A stretch of 64,000 bases of DNA from Streptomyces sp. TS71-3. Its GTDB lineage: Bacteria; Actinomycetota; Actinomycetes; Streptomycetales; Streptomycetaceae. Positions within the stretch are counted from its first letter, which is position 1. Each line of letters starts with the position of its first letter. A program made the translations under genes and the position numbers. The stretch is from positions 3,286,001-3,350,000 of the forward strand of contig NZ_BNEL01000001.1 of NCBI RefSeq assembly GCF_018327685.1. The letters are read 5' to 3'. The notes under the pieces were generated by a model. That model did not search any database and had not been told where the DNA came from. It worked only from the letters and a program-made list of their open reading frames with translations. This document shows positions 8,641-16,764 of the stretch, in pieces.

Positions 8641-9665
8641 GTCCCCGCCTCCCGGACGTGGCCCTCTTCCGTCTGGACGTGGCCCTGTTCGACGAGGACG
8701 CGGCCGTGCTCCGCCGCGGCGTGGCCCTGTCCCGCGAGGTAGTCCGCCGCCGTTCGGCCGTGCGGGGCGGCGCCGACTCCGCGGAGCAGGTCGGCGGCGC
8801 ATGCGTCGAACCGGGCGAAGAGCGCCGGACCGGGCTCCGTGCCGTGGTCCAGGAGGCTCCCGGCCTCCGTGAACAGCCGTGCCGGCCGGGCCGCGGTCGC
8901 GAGGACGGCGCCGATGTTCCGGCCGAGGTTCTTCACCTCGTGCAGCACGCGGCCCTCGGCGGCCAGCGCGCTGACGAGCAGGTGTTCGACGGCCAGCCGG
9001 AACAGGACCGCGGCGTCCAGCGGCAGGCCGTCGGCATGGGCCGTCCCCGCCTTGCGGCGGAAGTGGTCGGCCGTGAGGTAGGTGGTCGCGCAGTGGAAGG
9101 CGGGCAGCCACCGCACGTGCGCCTGCCGCCGCCAGCGCTCCACAGCCCCGGTCCCGTGGAGCACCTGGCCACCGCGGAGCCTTGCGAGGAACCGGATTTC
9201 CAGGGCGTCGAGCACGGGGAGTTCGAGGTCGGGGGTGCCCGGGTCCTGGATCCGGGACATGCCGGAGGCGAGGTCGGCCAGGTCGCGCAGCGGGCCCGCC
9301 CGTACGACGTCCATGTTGACCGCGGGGTCGCCCGGGAACAGGTGGTTGCGGGCCAGGCTCATCGGCCGCAGCACCGACCCGTCGCCCTCGTGGTCCGGCG
9401 TCCAGTCGTCCGGTGCGTCGAGTACCAGCACGTTCACGTTGGAGCCCCGCATGGCCACGCCCTCGGCGGTGGACCCGGCCAGCAGGACTCCGCTCCCCTC
9501 GGGCCAGGGAAAGCGCCGCCCGAGCAGTGCGGTGAGGTCGTCGGCGGTGGCACCGGTGGCACCGGTGGCGCCGGCGGTACCCGGGGCCCCGGCCGTGCCC
9601 TCGGGTGCGGCGACGCGGGTTCCGCCGTCCCGGGCAGCCGTGGTGATGTCCGTGTCGTCGCTCAA
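8637..9665 (-). CDS. Nucleotidyltransferase-like protein with degenerate active site
   Basis: A 342-residue protein whose core resembles its neighbour: LLAGSTAEGV carries the GS signature (G64, S65), but the expected SDxD metal site reads SNVN (N76, N78); only the later VNMDVV aspartate (D119) is kept. The start is inferred as TTG at 9665 because it overlaps the transporter stop as TTGA and no ATG/GTG precedes the motif. A low-complexity G/A/T segment fills residues 22-42. The C-terminal tail has a repeated EQGH/EEGH pattern. It may be a non-catalytic partner of the next gene, or use a different chemistry. Confidence 0.7.
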   Translation of the reverse strand: MSDDTDITTAARDGGTRVAAPEGTAGAPGTAGATGATGATADDLTALLGRRFPWPEGSGVLLAGSTAEGVAMRGSNVNVLVLDAPDDWTPDHEGDGSVLRPMSLARNHLFPGDPAVNMDVVRAGPLRDLADLASGMSRIQDPGTPDLELPVLDALEIRFLARLRGGQVLHGTGAVERWRRQAHVRWLPAFHCATTYLTADHFRRKAGTAHADGLPLDAAVLFRLAVEHLLVSALAAEGRVLHEVKNLGRNIGAVLATAARPARLFTEAGSLLDHGTEPGPALFARFDACAADLLRGVGAAPHGRTAADYLAGQGHAAAEHGRVLVEQGHVQTEEGHVREAGT

Positions 9666-10933
9666 GGGTTCCTCATCTCCGGTATGTGCCGTGCCTGCCG
9701 GACGACCAGCACGGCCGGGACACAGATCAGCCCGCCCACGGCGGCCACCAGCAACGTGGTGCCGGTGGAGGTGATCCCGGCGAACGCGCCGGTCAGCGAG
9801 TAGGAGATCGGCACGAGTACCTGGGACAGCGCCCAGTCGATCCCGAACATGCGTGCCACGTAGGCGCGTGACACGGCGCTCTGCAGGAGCGCCCCCCACA
9901 GGACCGCGGAGACGGCGAGCGCGGCGTTGATCACGAAGCTCCCGATCAGCGCGGGCACGAGCGAGGCGTCGAAGGCGAACCCCACGAGCCCGCCCGCCAT
10001 GGCGCCCCACGCCAGGTAGAGCCAGAGCAGCGTCCACCGGTCCAGCGACCGCCCGCCGACGAGGATCGCGCCGCCGATCTGGCCGACCCCGCCGACGGCC
10101 AGCACCAGCCCGTAGGTCTCGGCGCCGTGTGCCGCGTCGCCGTGGAGGATGAAGGGCACGAGGACGTTCCAGGGCCCCATCACGCAGATCACGGTCACCG
10201 CTCCGGCCGCGAACGCGTAGAGCAGCCACTTCTGCCGCCACATGTAGCGGAAGCCGTCGACGCTCTGCGCCAGGAGGCTCCCGGGCTCCTGCTGCTCCAG
10301 CGGCCCGCGCTCGGCGCCGACCCCGAGCAGGAAGCCGAACGACACCACGAAGGTCAGTGCGTCCGCCACGAACACCCAGTCGGCGCCGGACCTCGCGACC
10401 AGCGCGCCGCCGAGGGCCGGCCCGATCAGCCGCCACATCAGGGGGCGGATGATCTGGTCGACGGAGTTGGCGCCGACCAGGTGCTCGGCCCGTACCAGCG
10501 ACTGCACCATGGTGTTGAACGCCGGTACGAAGGCGGCCTCCGCTGCGGAGAAGACGGCCAGCCCCACGTACAGGTACCAGGTGGGGAGCGAGTCCGTCAG
10601 GCTCAGCAGCCCGATCGACGCCAGTATCCCCGCGCGCAGCAGGTCCCCGGCGAGCATGACCCTGCGGGCGCCGTACCTGTTCACCCAGGTGCCGGCGAGG
10701 ATGGCGGCGGGCAGGGCGGTCACCGCCATCACCACGCCGATCGCGGCCAGCGCCGTGGTGGTGTCGCTCAGCGACAGCACCAGCCACGGCAGGGCGACGA
10801 ACATCATGCCGTCGCCGAGGAGCGAGACGGCGAACCCGGCCCACAGGTACCGGAAGTTCCTCTCCCTGAACGGCTGGAGCTGCGCCGGGCGCCCGATCCG
10901 CGTCAGCAGCGCCGACCGGCGCTCTCGGGTCAC
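9662..10933 (-). CDS. MFS transporter, probable exporter
   Basis: A 423-residue major facilitator with about 10-12 hydrophobic segments and an enterobactin-exporter-like organisation. It begins with FRNFRYLWAGFAVSLLGDGM-type sequence (FRERNFRYLW), and has the A-motif region WVNRYGARRVM between helices 2 and 3. Start GTG at 10933 overlaps the methyltransferase stop (GTGA). It sits in the middle of the phosphonate operon and most likely exports the product, giving self-resistance. The transported molecule is inferred from location only. Confidence 0.85.
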   Translation of the reverse strand: MTRERRSALLTRIGRPAQLQPFRERNFRYLWAGFAVSLLGDGMMFVALPWLVLSLSDTTTALAAIGVVMAVTALPAAILAGTWVNRYGARRVMLAGDLLRAGILASIGLLSLTDSLPTWYLYVGLAVFSAAEAAFVPAFNTMVQSLVRAEHLVGANSVDQIIRPLMWRLIGPALGGALVARSGADWVFVADALTFVVSFGFLLGVGAERGPLEQQEPGSLLAQSVDGFRYMWRQKWLLYAFAAGAVTVICVMGPWNVLVPFILHGDAAHGAETYGLVLAVGGVGQIGGAILVGGRSLDRWTLLWLYLAWGAMAGGLVGFAFDASLVPALIGSFVINAALAVSAVLWGALLQSAVSRAYVARMFGIDWALSQVLVPISYSLTGAFAGITSTGTTLLVAAVGGLICVPAVLVVRQARHIPEMRNP

Positions 10934-11622
10934 TCGCGCCCCCCTGCCTCCCCGGCCAGCTCGAACAGGCAGTGCCAGTGGAACGATCCGGGGGCCGCGT
11001 GCTCCTCGTCGTGGGCCCGGAGCAGCGCCGCCGGCCGGTTGATCGCGATCAGCTCCGCGGCGTCGCAGTAGAAGTGCGGATGCACCTTGTCGTCGGTCGC
11101 CTCGGGCTGCACGAAGGCGCCCGGCCCGATCTCGATCCCCTTGCCGTGCTCGTGGTTGCGGCGCGAGAGCATGGTCAGCTGGTACAGGCCCCCGGGCCGC
11201 AGCACCCGGTGGATCTCGCGTACATGGCCGCGCACCGCGTCCCGGTCGCCGTGGTAGACCGCGTTGAAGGCCAGCACGTAGTCGAAGTGGTCGTCCGGAT
11301 AGGGCAGGCGGTTCATCGGCCCGATCCGCAGATCGACGTCCACGCCCGCCGCCTCGGCCGCCGCACGGCTCTGCTCGATGGCGGTGCCGCTCGCGTCGAC
11401 CGCCCGGCAGGCGAAGCCGGACCGGGCGAGGAAGACGGCGTGCCGCCCGACTCCGCACGCCAGGTCCAGCACGTCCCGTACCTGCCGGTCGCGCAGCAGG
11501 CCGAGGGTGTCCGCGACCCAGGGGTCGGGTGTGGACCAGTCGGCGCGGCCGCCACTGGTCTTCCAGACCTCGTCCCAGTGGCGGTGCGCCGTCGTGCTGC
11601 CGTCCGTGTGCGGTGTGGTCAT
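10930..11622 (-). CDS. Class I SAM-dependent methyltransferase
   Basis: A 230-residue methyltransferase with a clear SAM site: motif I VLDLACGVGRHAVFLA, the acidic ribose contact RAVDASG, motif post-II YPDDHFDYVLAFNAVYH and VLRPGGLYQLT. The group includes small-molecule O-, N- and C-methyltransferases and tellurite/thiopurine-like enzymes. It overlaps both neighbours by four bases, so it belongs to the phosphonate operon and probably methylates the scaffold or a peptide nitrogen. The site of methylation cannot be predicted. Confidence 0.85.
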   Translation of the reverse strand: MTTPHTDGSTTAHRHWDEVWKTSGGRADWSTPDPWVADTLGLLRDRQVRDVLDLACGVGRHAVFLARSGFACRAVDASGTAIEQSRAAAEAAGVDVDLRIGPMNRLPYPDDHFDYVLAFNAVYHGDRDAVRGHVREIHRVLRPGGLYQLTMLSRRNHEHGKGIEIGPGAFVQPEATDDKVHPHFYCDAAELIAINRPAALLRAHDEEHAAPGSFHWHCLFELAGEAGGRE

Positions 11623-13688
11623 GATCGCCCCTGTGGTCCGGTCAGTTCGCGGCCGAGGTCGGTGACGGCGGGAGCCCCGAGGAGGGCCATGGTGTGGTCC
11701 AACTCGGTCAGCAGGGAGGCGAGCGCCTTCGCGGCGCCTTCCCGGCCGCCCGACGCGAGGCCCCACAGCACCGGCCTGCCGACGAGGACGGCGCTGGCGC
11801 CGAGGCTCAGCACGGACGCGATGTGCGCCCCGCTGCGTACCCCGGAGTCGAACAGGACGGGCACCCGGCCGCCGACCGCCGACACCACGGCGGGCAACGC
11901 GTCCACGGCCGCCAGGTGCCGGTCGGACTGCCGGCCGCCGTGCGTGGACACCTGTATGGCGTCGGCGCCCGCGTCCACTGCGCGCTCGGCGTCCGCCGGG
12001 TGCAGGATCCCCTTGACGACCAGCGGGAGACGGGTGCGCGACCGCAGGCTCGCCAGGTCCGCCCAGGACACCCCCGGGTCGGGGAACAGCTCCGACACGA
12101 GGTCGGCCGCGGTCAGCGCGGGCGTGCGTTTCCTGCGGTGTCCGAGCAGGCCGAGGAAGGCCGGGTCCCGCACGAGGGCGGGCGGTGCCGCGTCGAACCG
12201 GCTGAACTTGTTGCGCGCGTCCCGGCTGCGGCGGCCCACGACCGGCACGTCCACGGTGCAGACCACCGCGCCGGCCCCGGCCTCCTCGGCCCTGCGCAGC
12301 ATCGACCAGCTGACCTCGCGCTCCCGCAGCAGGTAGATCTGCTGCCACAGACCGGGCGCGGCCGGTGCGACGTCCTCGACGGGCCGCGAGCTGAACATGG
12401 ACAGCGCGAAGCCGAGACCGAGCGAGTCGGCGGCCGCCGCGGAGGCGACCTCGGCGTCCGGGTGGCACAGGGCCTGCAGCCCCATGGGCGTCACCAGGAC
12501 CGGCGCGGCCAGCCGCCTGCCGAACAGCTCGGTGGCGGTGCTCCGCTCCGAGACGTCACGCAGGACCCGCGGGGTGAGCGTGAGGGCGTCGAGGCGCTCC
12601 ACGTTGCGCCGCATCCCCGACTCGTCCCCGGCGCCGCCCGCGCAGTAGTCGAAGGCGGCCCCGGCCATCAGCGACCGGGCCCGCTCACGGCCGGCGTCGC
12701 CGGGTCGCTGCCTGCCCGGCGTCTGCCCGCCGGACACCTGCCCGCCGGATGTCTGCCCGCCGGATGTCTGCCCGCCGGATGTCTGCTCGCCGGACGCCCC
12801 TCCGTTGAGCGTCTGCCCCCCGGATGCCGGTCCCCCGGAGGCCGGCCCGCCCGATTCGCGCGCGCCGGACCCGGGGCCGCGCCCGGCCGCCCGGGCCCGC
12901 TCGGTCAGCTCGAACAGCCGCTCCACGCCGGCGAGTTCCGACGAGACCGAGGTCAGCCGCCGGGAGCTCATCACCTCCCGCAGCACCCGGGAGGTCCCCG
13001 CCACCAGGCTCCGCATGATCACATTGGCGAAGAGGACCGTCACCGGGCCGTACGCCGCGAACGCCTCGGCGTCGGTGCCGGGCAGCACCGTGGGCGCCAG
13101 CACCATGGGGCGCAGCGGCGCGATCTTCTCCACCACGGGGAGCAGCTGGCCCGCGCTGGCCCGGTTGGCCTGCGCGAACAGGGCGTCCGCGCCGGCGGCA
13201 GCGTAACGGTTCAGCCGCTTGACGGCCGCGTCCACGCCGTGGCCGGCCACCAGCGCCTCGGTCCTGGCGATGACCTTCAGGGAGCGGCGGGCGGCCGCCA
13301 TGGCGGAGATCCGGCCGGCGAAGGCCTCCGGGTCCAGCAGCTCCCGGCCGCCGACGCGGTCGTCGAGCGAGTTCCGCTTGGGGAAGAGGTTGTCCTCCAC
13401 ACAGATCGCGTCGGCGCCCGCCTCCTCGTACAGCTTGGTCGCAAGGACGGCCAGTTCGTCGCTGCCCCGGCCGGTGTCGGCGTCGACGTAGATCGGCAGC
13501 GAGGTCACGGCCCGCACCGAGCGGATGATCCCGGCGATCTCGTGCGGCTCCAGGACCTCCCGGTCCGGTACTCCGAGGCTGGTGGACATCTCCAGACTGC
13601 CGAGCCACAGGACGTCGGCGCCGGCCTCCTCCGCCAGCAGCGCCGTGATGGGGCTGTGTACGCCTACTCCCATGCGCAGGTCGTTCAT
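11619..13688 (-). CDS. pepM: Phosphoenolpyruvate mutase fused to FMN alpha-hydroxyacid oxidase
   Basis: A 689-residue two-domain enzyme. Residues 1-265 are the isocitrate-lyase/PEP-mutase barrel: LWLGSLEMSTSLGVPD, the metal site VDADTG (D69, D71), EDNLFPKRNS (98-107) and ARTEA (R142). The hallmark PEP mutase motif is EDKxxxxxNS, so lysine is replaced by N100. Residues 266-335 are a Gly/Ser/Gln linker coded by 15-bp repeats. Residues 336-689 are an FMN-dependent hydroxyacid oxidase with expected catalytic residues: FDY (Y348), QQIY (Y452), R486/487, VVKG (K559), STHGGRQ (H583, R586). The first domain makes phosphonopyruvate; the second may oxidise an alpha-hydroxy acid or hydroxyphosphonate. 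An AGGTGA site precedes the ATG, 4 bp after the decarboxylase stop. Confidence 0.88.
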   Translation of the reverse strand: MNDLRMGVGVHSPITALLAEEAGADVLWLGSLEMSTSLGVPDREVLEPHEIAGIIRSVRAVTSLPIYVDADTGRGSDELAVLATKLYEEAGADAICVEDNLFPKRNSLDDRVGGRELLDPEAFAGRISAMAAARRSLKVIARTEALVAGHGVDAAVKRLNRYAAAGADALFAQANRASAGQLLPVVEKIAPLRPMVLAPTVLPGTDAEAFAAYGPVTVLFANVIMRSLVAGTSRVLREVMSSRRLTSVSSELAGVERLFELTERARAAGRGPGSGARESGGPASGGPASGGQTLNGGASGEQTSGGQTSGGQTSGGQVSGGQTPGRQRPGDAGRERARSLMAGAAFDYCAGGAGDESGMRRNVERLDALTLTPRVLRDVSERSTATELFGRRLAAPVLVTPMGLQALCHPDAEVASAAAADSLGLGFALSMFSSRPVEDVAPAAPGLWQQIYLLREREVSWSMLRRAEEAGAGAVVCTVDVPVVGRRSRDARNKFSRFDAAPPALVRDPAFLGLLGHRRKRTPALTAADLVSELFPDPGVSWADLASLRSRTRLPLVVKGILHPADAERAVDAGADAIQVSTHGGRQSDRHLAAVDALPAVVSAVGGRVPVLFDSGVRSGAHIASVLSLGASAVLVGRPVLWGLASGGREGAAKALASLLTELDHTMALLGAPAVTDLGRELTGPQGRS
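12721..12795. repeat. Five 15-bp tandem repeats in the fusion linker
   Basis: Five consecutive 15-bp units (consensus GTCTGCCCGCCGGAT on the plus strand) encode repeats of TSGGQ on the minus strand, joining the two catalytic domains. Flanking degenerate copies (GGPASGGPASGGQ) suggest that the linker grew by slippage. Confidence 0.9.
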
Positions 13689-13692
13689 GTGG

Positions 13693-14277
13693 TCACCTCG
13701 TTTCGTCAGGCGTCGCACGTGCGATGGCGGCGGTGAACCGGGCGGTGATGTCCGCCGGGTGGTGGGGGACCCGGGGCGGTGGCGGCCCCGGGTCGGCTGC
13801 CGTGCGTACGTGGATGAAGCCCGGCTGCCGCGCGCCGGCCGCCTCCAAGAGCGCCGCGGAGAACGCCTCCGGGTCCGTCACCGACACCGCCGTCGCGTAC
13901 TGGCAGGCCCGCGCGAGTGAGACGAAGGAGAAACCGGGCGCGGGAGAGAGCTGCCCACCGGTGCTCTCGTAGACCTGGTTGTCGAGGACGATGTGCACGA
14001 GCGGGCCGCGTGCGGCCGGGGCCAGCGGCATGGCGGACATGCCCATGAGCGTGTTCCCGTCGCCTTCGACCGCGAGCGCGGTCCTGCCCGACCGCCGGGA
14101 GAACCCGATGGCCAGCGGCAGGGCGAGGCCCATGCTGCCCATCATGTAGAAGTTCTCGTCGCGGTCGGCGATGGCGTGCAGGGCCCTCGGGCCCAGGCCG
14201 TTGCCGATGAACACCGCGGCGTCGCAGGCGGCGGCCGTGCGGGCGATCCGGGTGAGGGCGTCGTCTCTGGTCAGCAT
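13693..14277 (-). CDS. Phosphonopyruvate decarboxylase, beta (TPP-binding) subunit
   Basis: A 194-residue protein equal to the C-terminal third of thiamine-diphosphate decarboxylases. The TPP/Mg motif is VEGDGNTLMGM followed by VLDNQVYESTGGQ, which is characteristic of phosphonopyruvate and sulfopyruvate decarboxylases. With the alpha subunit immediately upstream it should form the active enzyme converting phosphonopyruvate to phosphonoacetaldehyde, the step that pulls the unfavourable PEP mutase equilibrium. AAGGAG in the end of the alpha gene is a good ribosome binding site. Adjacent PEP mutase makes phosphono- rather than sulfo-substrate much more likely. Confidence 0.9.
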   Translation of the reverse strand: MLTRDDALTRIARTAAACDAAVFIGNGLGPRALHAIADRDENFYMMGSMGLALPLAIGFSRRSGRTALAVEGDGNTLMGMSAMPLAPAARGPLVHIVLDNQVYESTGGQLSPAPGFSFVSLARACQYATAVSVTDPEAFSAALLEAAGARQPGFIHVRTAADPGPPPPRVPHHPADITARFTAAIARATPDETR

Positions 14278-14283
14278 CCGTTC

Positions 14284-14817
14284 TCACGCTCCTTCGGGCG
14301 CGCACAGCACCGCGACGGGGCCGCGGACGCGGGCCGCTTCCTTCAGCGCCGCGCGCAGGTGTTCCGCGATGCCCGCCGTGTCGCCGAACCGGCAGCGCAG
14401 GTCGGGGATCCCCAGGGCCTTCAGCACGGCGGGGGCGGGCCGGCCGATCACGTTGTGGTGGGGCACGTCGCGGCCGTCGTGTCCGGCCCAGGAGACCAGC
14501 AGCACCACCGGGATCCGGTAGACCAGCGCCAGGCTGGTCAGGGCGTCGACGCAGGTCCCGAGCCCCGCGCTCTTCATGAACACCAGCGGTGTCGCGCCGG
14601 CGAGGCGGGCCCCGGCCGCGAGCCCGACGCAGTTGTCCTCGCGTGTCCCGGGCAGGAAGCACTCGCCGGCCCGCTCGTGCGCTGCCAGCGCGCTCAGGAA
14701 ACCGGCCAGATAGGAGTCCGGCACGCCCGTGATGAAGTCGTACCCCGCTGCGAAGACCTCCTCGATCAGTGCGGAGTTCTCGGCTGCCTGCTGTGTGGCG
14801 CTCACGTCCAAGACCAC
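14284..14817 (-). CDS. Phosphonopyruvate decarboxylase, alpha (PYR) subunit
   Basis: A 177-residue protein matching the N-terminal domain of phosphonopyruvate/sulfopyruvate decarboxylases: FITGVPDSYL, the TPP-activating glutamate in TREDNCVGLAAG, LGTCVDALTSL and SWAGHDGRDVPHHNVIG. In many phosphonate clusters the decarboxylase is one polypeptide; here it is split at the domain boundary into alpha and beta, six bases apart. Start taken as GTG at 14817 just after GGAGA; a second GTG at 14805 has more usual spacing and would trim four residues. Confidence 0.9.
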   Translation of the reverse strand: MVLDVSATQQAAENSALIEEVFAAGYDFITGVPDSYLAGFLSALAAHERAGECFLPGTREDNCVGLAAGARLAGATPLVFMKSAGLGTCVDALTSLALVYRIPVVLLVSWAGHDGRDVPHHNVIGRPAPAVLKALGIPDLRCRFGDTAGIAEHLRAALKEAARVRGPVAVLCAPEGA

Positions 14818-14845
14818 TTCTCCAGTCGGCCGGCGGTGGCTTCGG

Positions 14846-16009
14846 TCACCCGGCGGTGCCGTCCGCGCCGGGTGTCGGTGTTCCTTCCGGTCCGCCGCCC
14901 GGGGCGGCGGGCTCCAACCAGCGGGTGAGGTCCCCGCCGAGATCGGTGATCCAGATGTCGCGCCGTGCGCCGTGGCACCCCCGCCACTTCTTGCTCTTCT
15001 CGTAGCCGAGGCCGTAGTCGATCAGCCGGACCCCCTCGGTCTGCGCGACGCGGACGGGGGAGTAGAACATCGCGTCGAAGTACGTCCTGCGCGACGCCGG
15101 GTTCGCGTAGTCGAAGCCGCACCAGAACACGTGCCACTGCTCGCCGTACGCGATGAAGAGGCTGAAGGCCACCACGTCGCCGCCGGCCGTGGTGCAGTGG
15201 AACAGCCTGAGGCGGTCCGCGGGGAAGAGCGTGAGCAGCCGCTCCAGCCTCGCCCGCTCCACGTCCCGCCCGCTGTACCCGCCGTACTTGGCCACGAGGT
15301 TCATCCGCAGCCGTATCTCCACCTCCCCGAGCCCGGCCGCGTCGGCACGTGTGGTGCTCACCCCGGCGCGCGCCAGGTCGCGCAGGTCCCAGCGGACCTT
15401 CTGGCGGCTGGTCTTCCGCAGCCCCGCGACGTAGTCGTCGAAGCCTCCGGCCGGCACGTCGAGGACGGACCGCACGGTGCCGCTCCACCGGTGCCAGGCC
15501 GGGTCGGCGTCCAGCGCCCTGGGCAGCGCGGAACCGGCCGCGTAGAGCACGGCCGCGCAGACCGCGCCGGCCCGGCGCGCCCACCGGGTGATTTCGGCGA
15601 GGAGGCCGCGGGCCGCTTCCCGCGCGGACGGCACCCCGGTGACCACGTCGCAGTCGTAGCCGGGTTGCACGATCGCGAGGAAGGGGAAGAGGGCGGCCCG
15701 CTCCGGGACCCGGGTGGGCGGCCTGACCTGGTCGGGGAAGACGGGAGGGTCCCGCCACAGCAGGTCGTGGATGTTGAACGACTCGTAGCAGTCGGGGTCG
15801 TCGACGAGGTATCCCGTGGTCGCGGCGACGGTGACGCCGTCCTGTACGAGCCGGAAGAAGTAGCCGCGGCCTGGCGGCCGGTCGCCCATCATCTTCAGCC
15901 ACGCGGGCGAGGTGAGGAAGGTGCGGTCGGGCCACCGGTCCGGAAGCTCCTCGTCGACCACGAGAACCGGGGCGTGGGTGCGGACGGCTGCCGTCTCCTG
16001 TTGTTTCAC
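14846..16009 (-). CDS. Fem/GNAT-type acyltransferase, probable tRNA-dependent amide ligase
   Basis: A 387-residue double-GNAT protein of the BioF2/FemAB-like (Acetyltransf_6) group. The C-terminal GNAT half has LRKTSRQKVRWDLRDLARAG, VVAFSLFIAYGEQWHVFWCGFDY-type sequence and RLIDYGLGYEKSKKWRG. In dehydrophos and argolaphos biosynthesis, proteins of this kind join an amino acid from aminoacyl-tRNA to an amino-phosphonate. The GTG at 16009 overlaps the YqcI-type gene stop (GTGA), so the longer N-terminal ATG reading is rejected. Peptide-bond formation on the phosphonate is the favoured role; simple acetyl transfer cannot be excluded. Confidence 0.8.
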   Translation of the reverse strand: MKQQETAAVRTHAPVLVVDEELPDRWPDRTFLTSPAWLKMMGDRPPGRGYFFRLVQDGVTVAATTGYLVDDPDCYESFNIHDLLWRDPPVFPDQVRPPTRVPERAALFPFLAIVQPGYDCDVVTGVPSAREAARGLLAEITRWARRAGAVCAAVLYAAGSALPRALDADPAWHRWSGTVRSVLDVPAGGFDDYVAGLRKTSRQKVRWDLRDLARAGVSTTRADAAGLGEVEIRLRMNLVAKYGGYSGRDVERARLERLLTLFPADRLRLFHCTTAGGDVVAFSLFIAYGEQWHVFWCGFDYANPASRRTYFDAMFYSPVRVAQTEGVRLIDYGLGYEKSKKWRGCHGARRDIWITDLGGDLTRWLEPAAPGGGPEGTPTPGADGTAG

Positions 16010-16764
16010 CGTTTCTCCCACCGGACAGGGCACTTTCCGCTCAGCGGCCCGCCGTCGATCTCGGGGAAATACTGTTTCCATTTCTCTGCCGTGGAGCCCT
16101 GGCCATCACCGGCGTCCGCGAGCAGGGGGACGTCCTCGTACGCGGCGAGGCTGCGCCGGATACGTTTCTTCGCCGCGCGTCCGGCCGCCGTCGAACCGCT
16201 GATGGACGCGAAGACGCTTCTGCACTGCACGCCGATCACCAGGCATTCGCCGAGCGTCCGGCTGCGGCGCGGACCGTAGGCGGGACAGGTACCGAAGGTG
16301 AAGAGCGGTTCTCCCGCGAAGGTGAATTCCCACTTCGGGTCCCGAGGGTCGTCCGGCACGTGGGCGGGCCAGGGGCCGGGGTCGCGCTCATGAAGCGCGG
16401 AGAGTATGTGCCAGAACCGGTCGCGGTACCACGAGAAATCCCCGTCCGCCTCGGGCGGCCCGGCCATGATGAGCAGCGAAAGACGCTCTTGTGGAAGTGC
16501 GCGCTGCATCCCGACGAACGTCCCGAGATCACGCGCCACGGCCTCCGCCTCGCTCGCTGAATTCCGGCGCAGATCCCAGTGGGTGTAGTGGTTGGCGGCC
16601 CTGTTCTCGCCGATCGACCCGAAGTGGCAGGGGTACGGGGTGGGGTGGCCGCCGAGGAGGGTCCCGCGTACCCGCTGCCGCTCTTCGAGGGCCCATGACG
16701 GGGTGCCGCTCGGGGCGGCTTCCTCCCCGCCGGCCCACAGGCGCCCCGTCGCCGTCTCAGACAT
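16006..16764 (-). CDS. YqcI/YcgG family protein, possible haem N-oxygenase
   Basis: A 252-residue YqcI/YcgG family member: PCHFGSIGENRAANHYTH near the N-terminus and CPAYGPRRSRTLGECLVIG followed by QCRSVF in the middle. The biochemically known members are haem-dependent monooxygenases that hydroxylate guanidino nitrogen, including AglA in the argolaphos phosphonopeptide pathway and an arginine-modifying enzyme in guanitoxin biosynthesis. Its position beside a Fem-like ligase and PEP mutase mirrors argolaphos. I infer N-hydroxylation of an amino acid or its phosphonate conjugate. ATG at 16764 is eight bases inside the upstream gene and is preferred over an upstream proline-rich reading. Confidence 0.82.
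   Translation of the reverse strand: MSETATGRLWAGGEEAAPSGTPSWALEERQRVRGTLLGGHPTPYPCHFGSIGENRAANHYTHWDLRRNSASEAEAVARDLGTFVGMQRALPQERLSLLIMAGPPEADGDFSWYRDRFWHILSALHERDPGPWPAHVPDDPRDPKWEFTFAGEPLFTFGTCPAYGPRRSRTLGECLVIGVQCRSVFASISGSTAAGRAAKKRIRRSLAAYEDVPLLADAGDGQGSTAEKWKQYFPEIDGGPLSGKCPVRWEKR

Noticed and set aside
12721-12795. CRISPR-like array
   Set aside because: Units are 15 bp, contiguous and in frame within a coding linker; there are no spacers.
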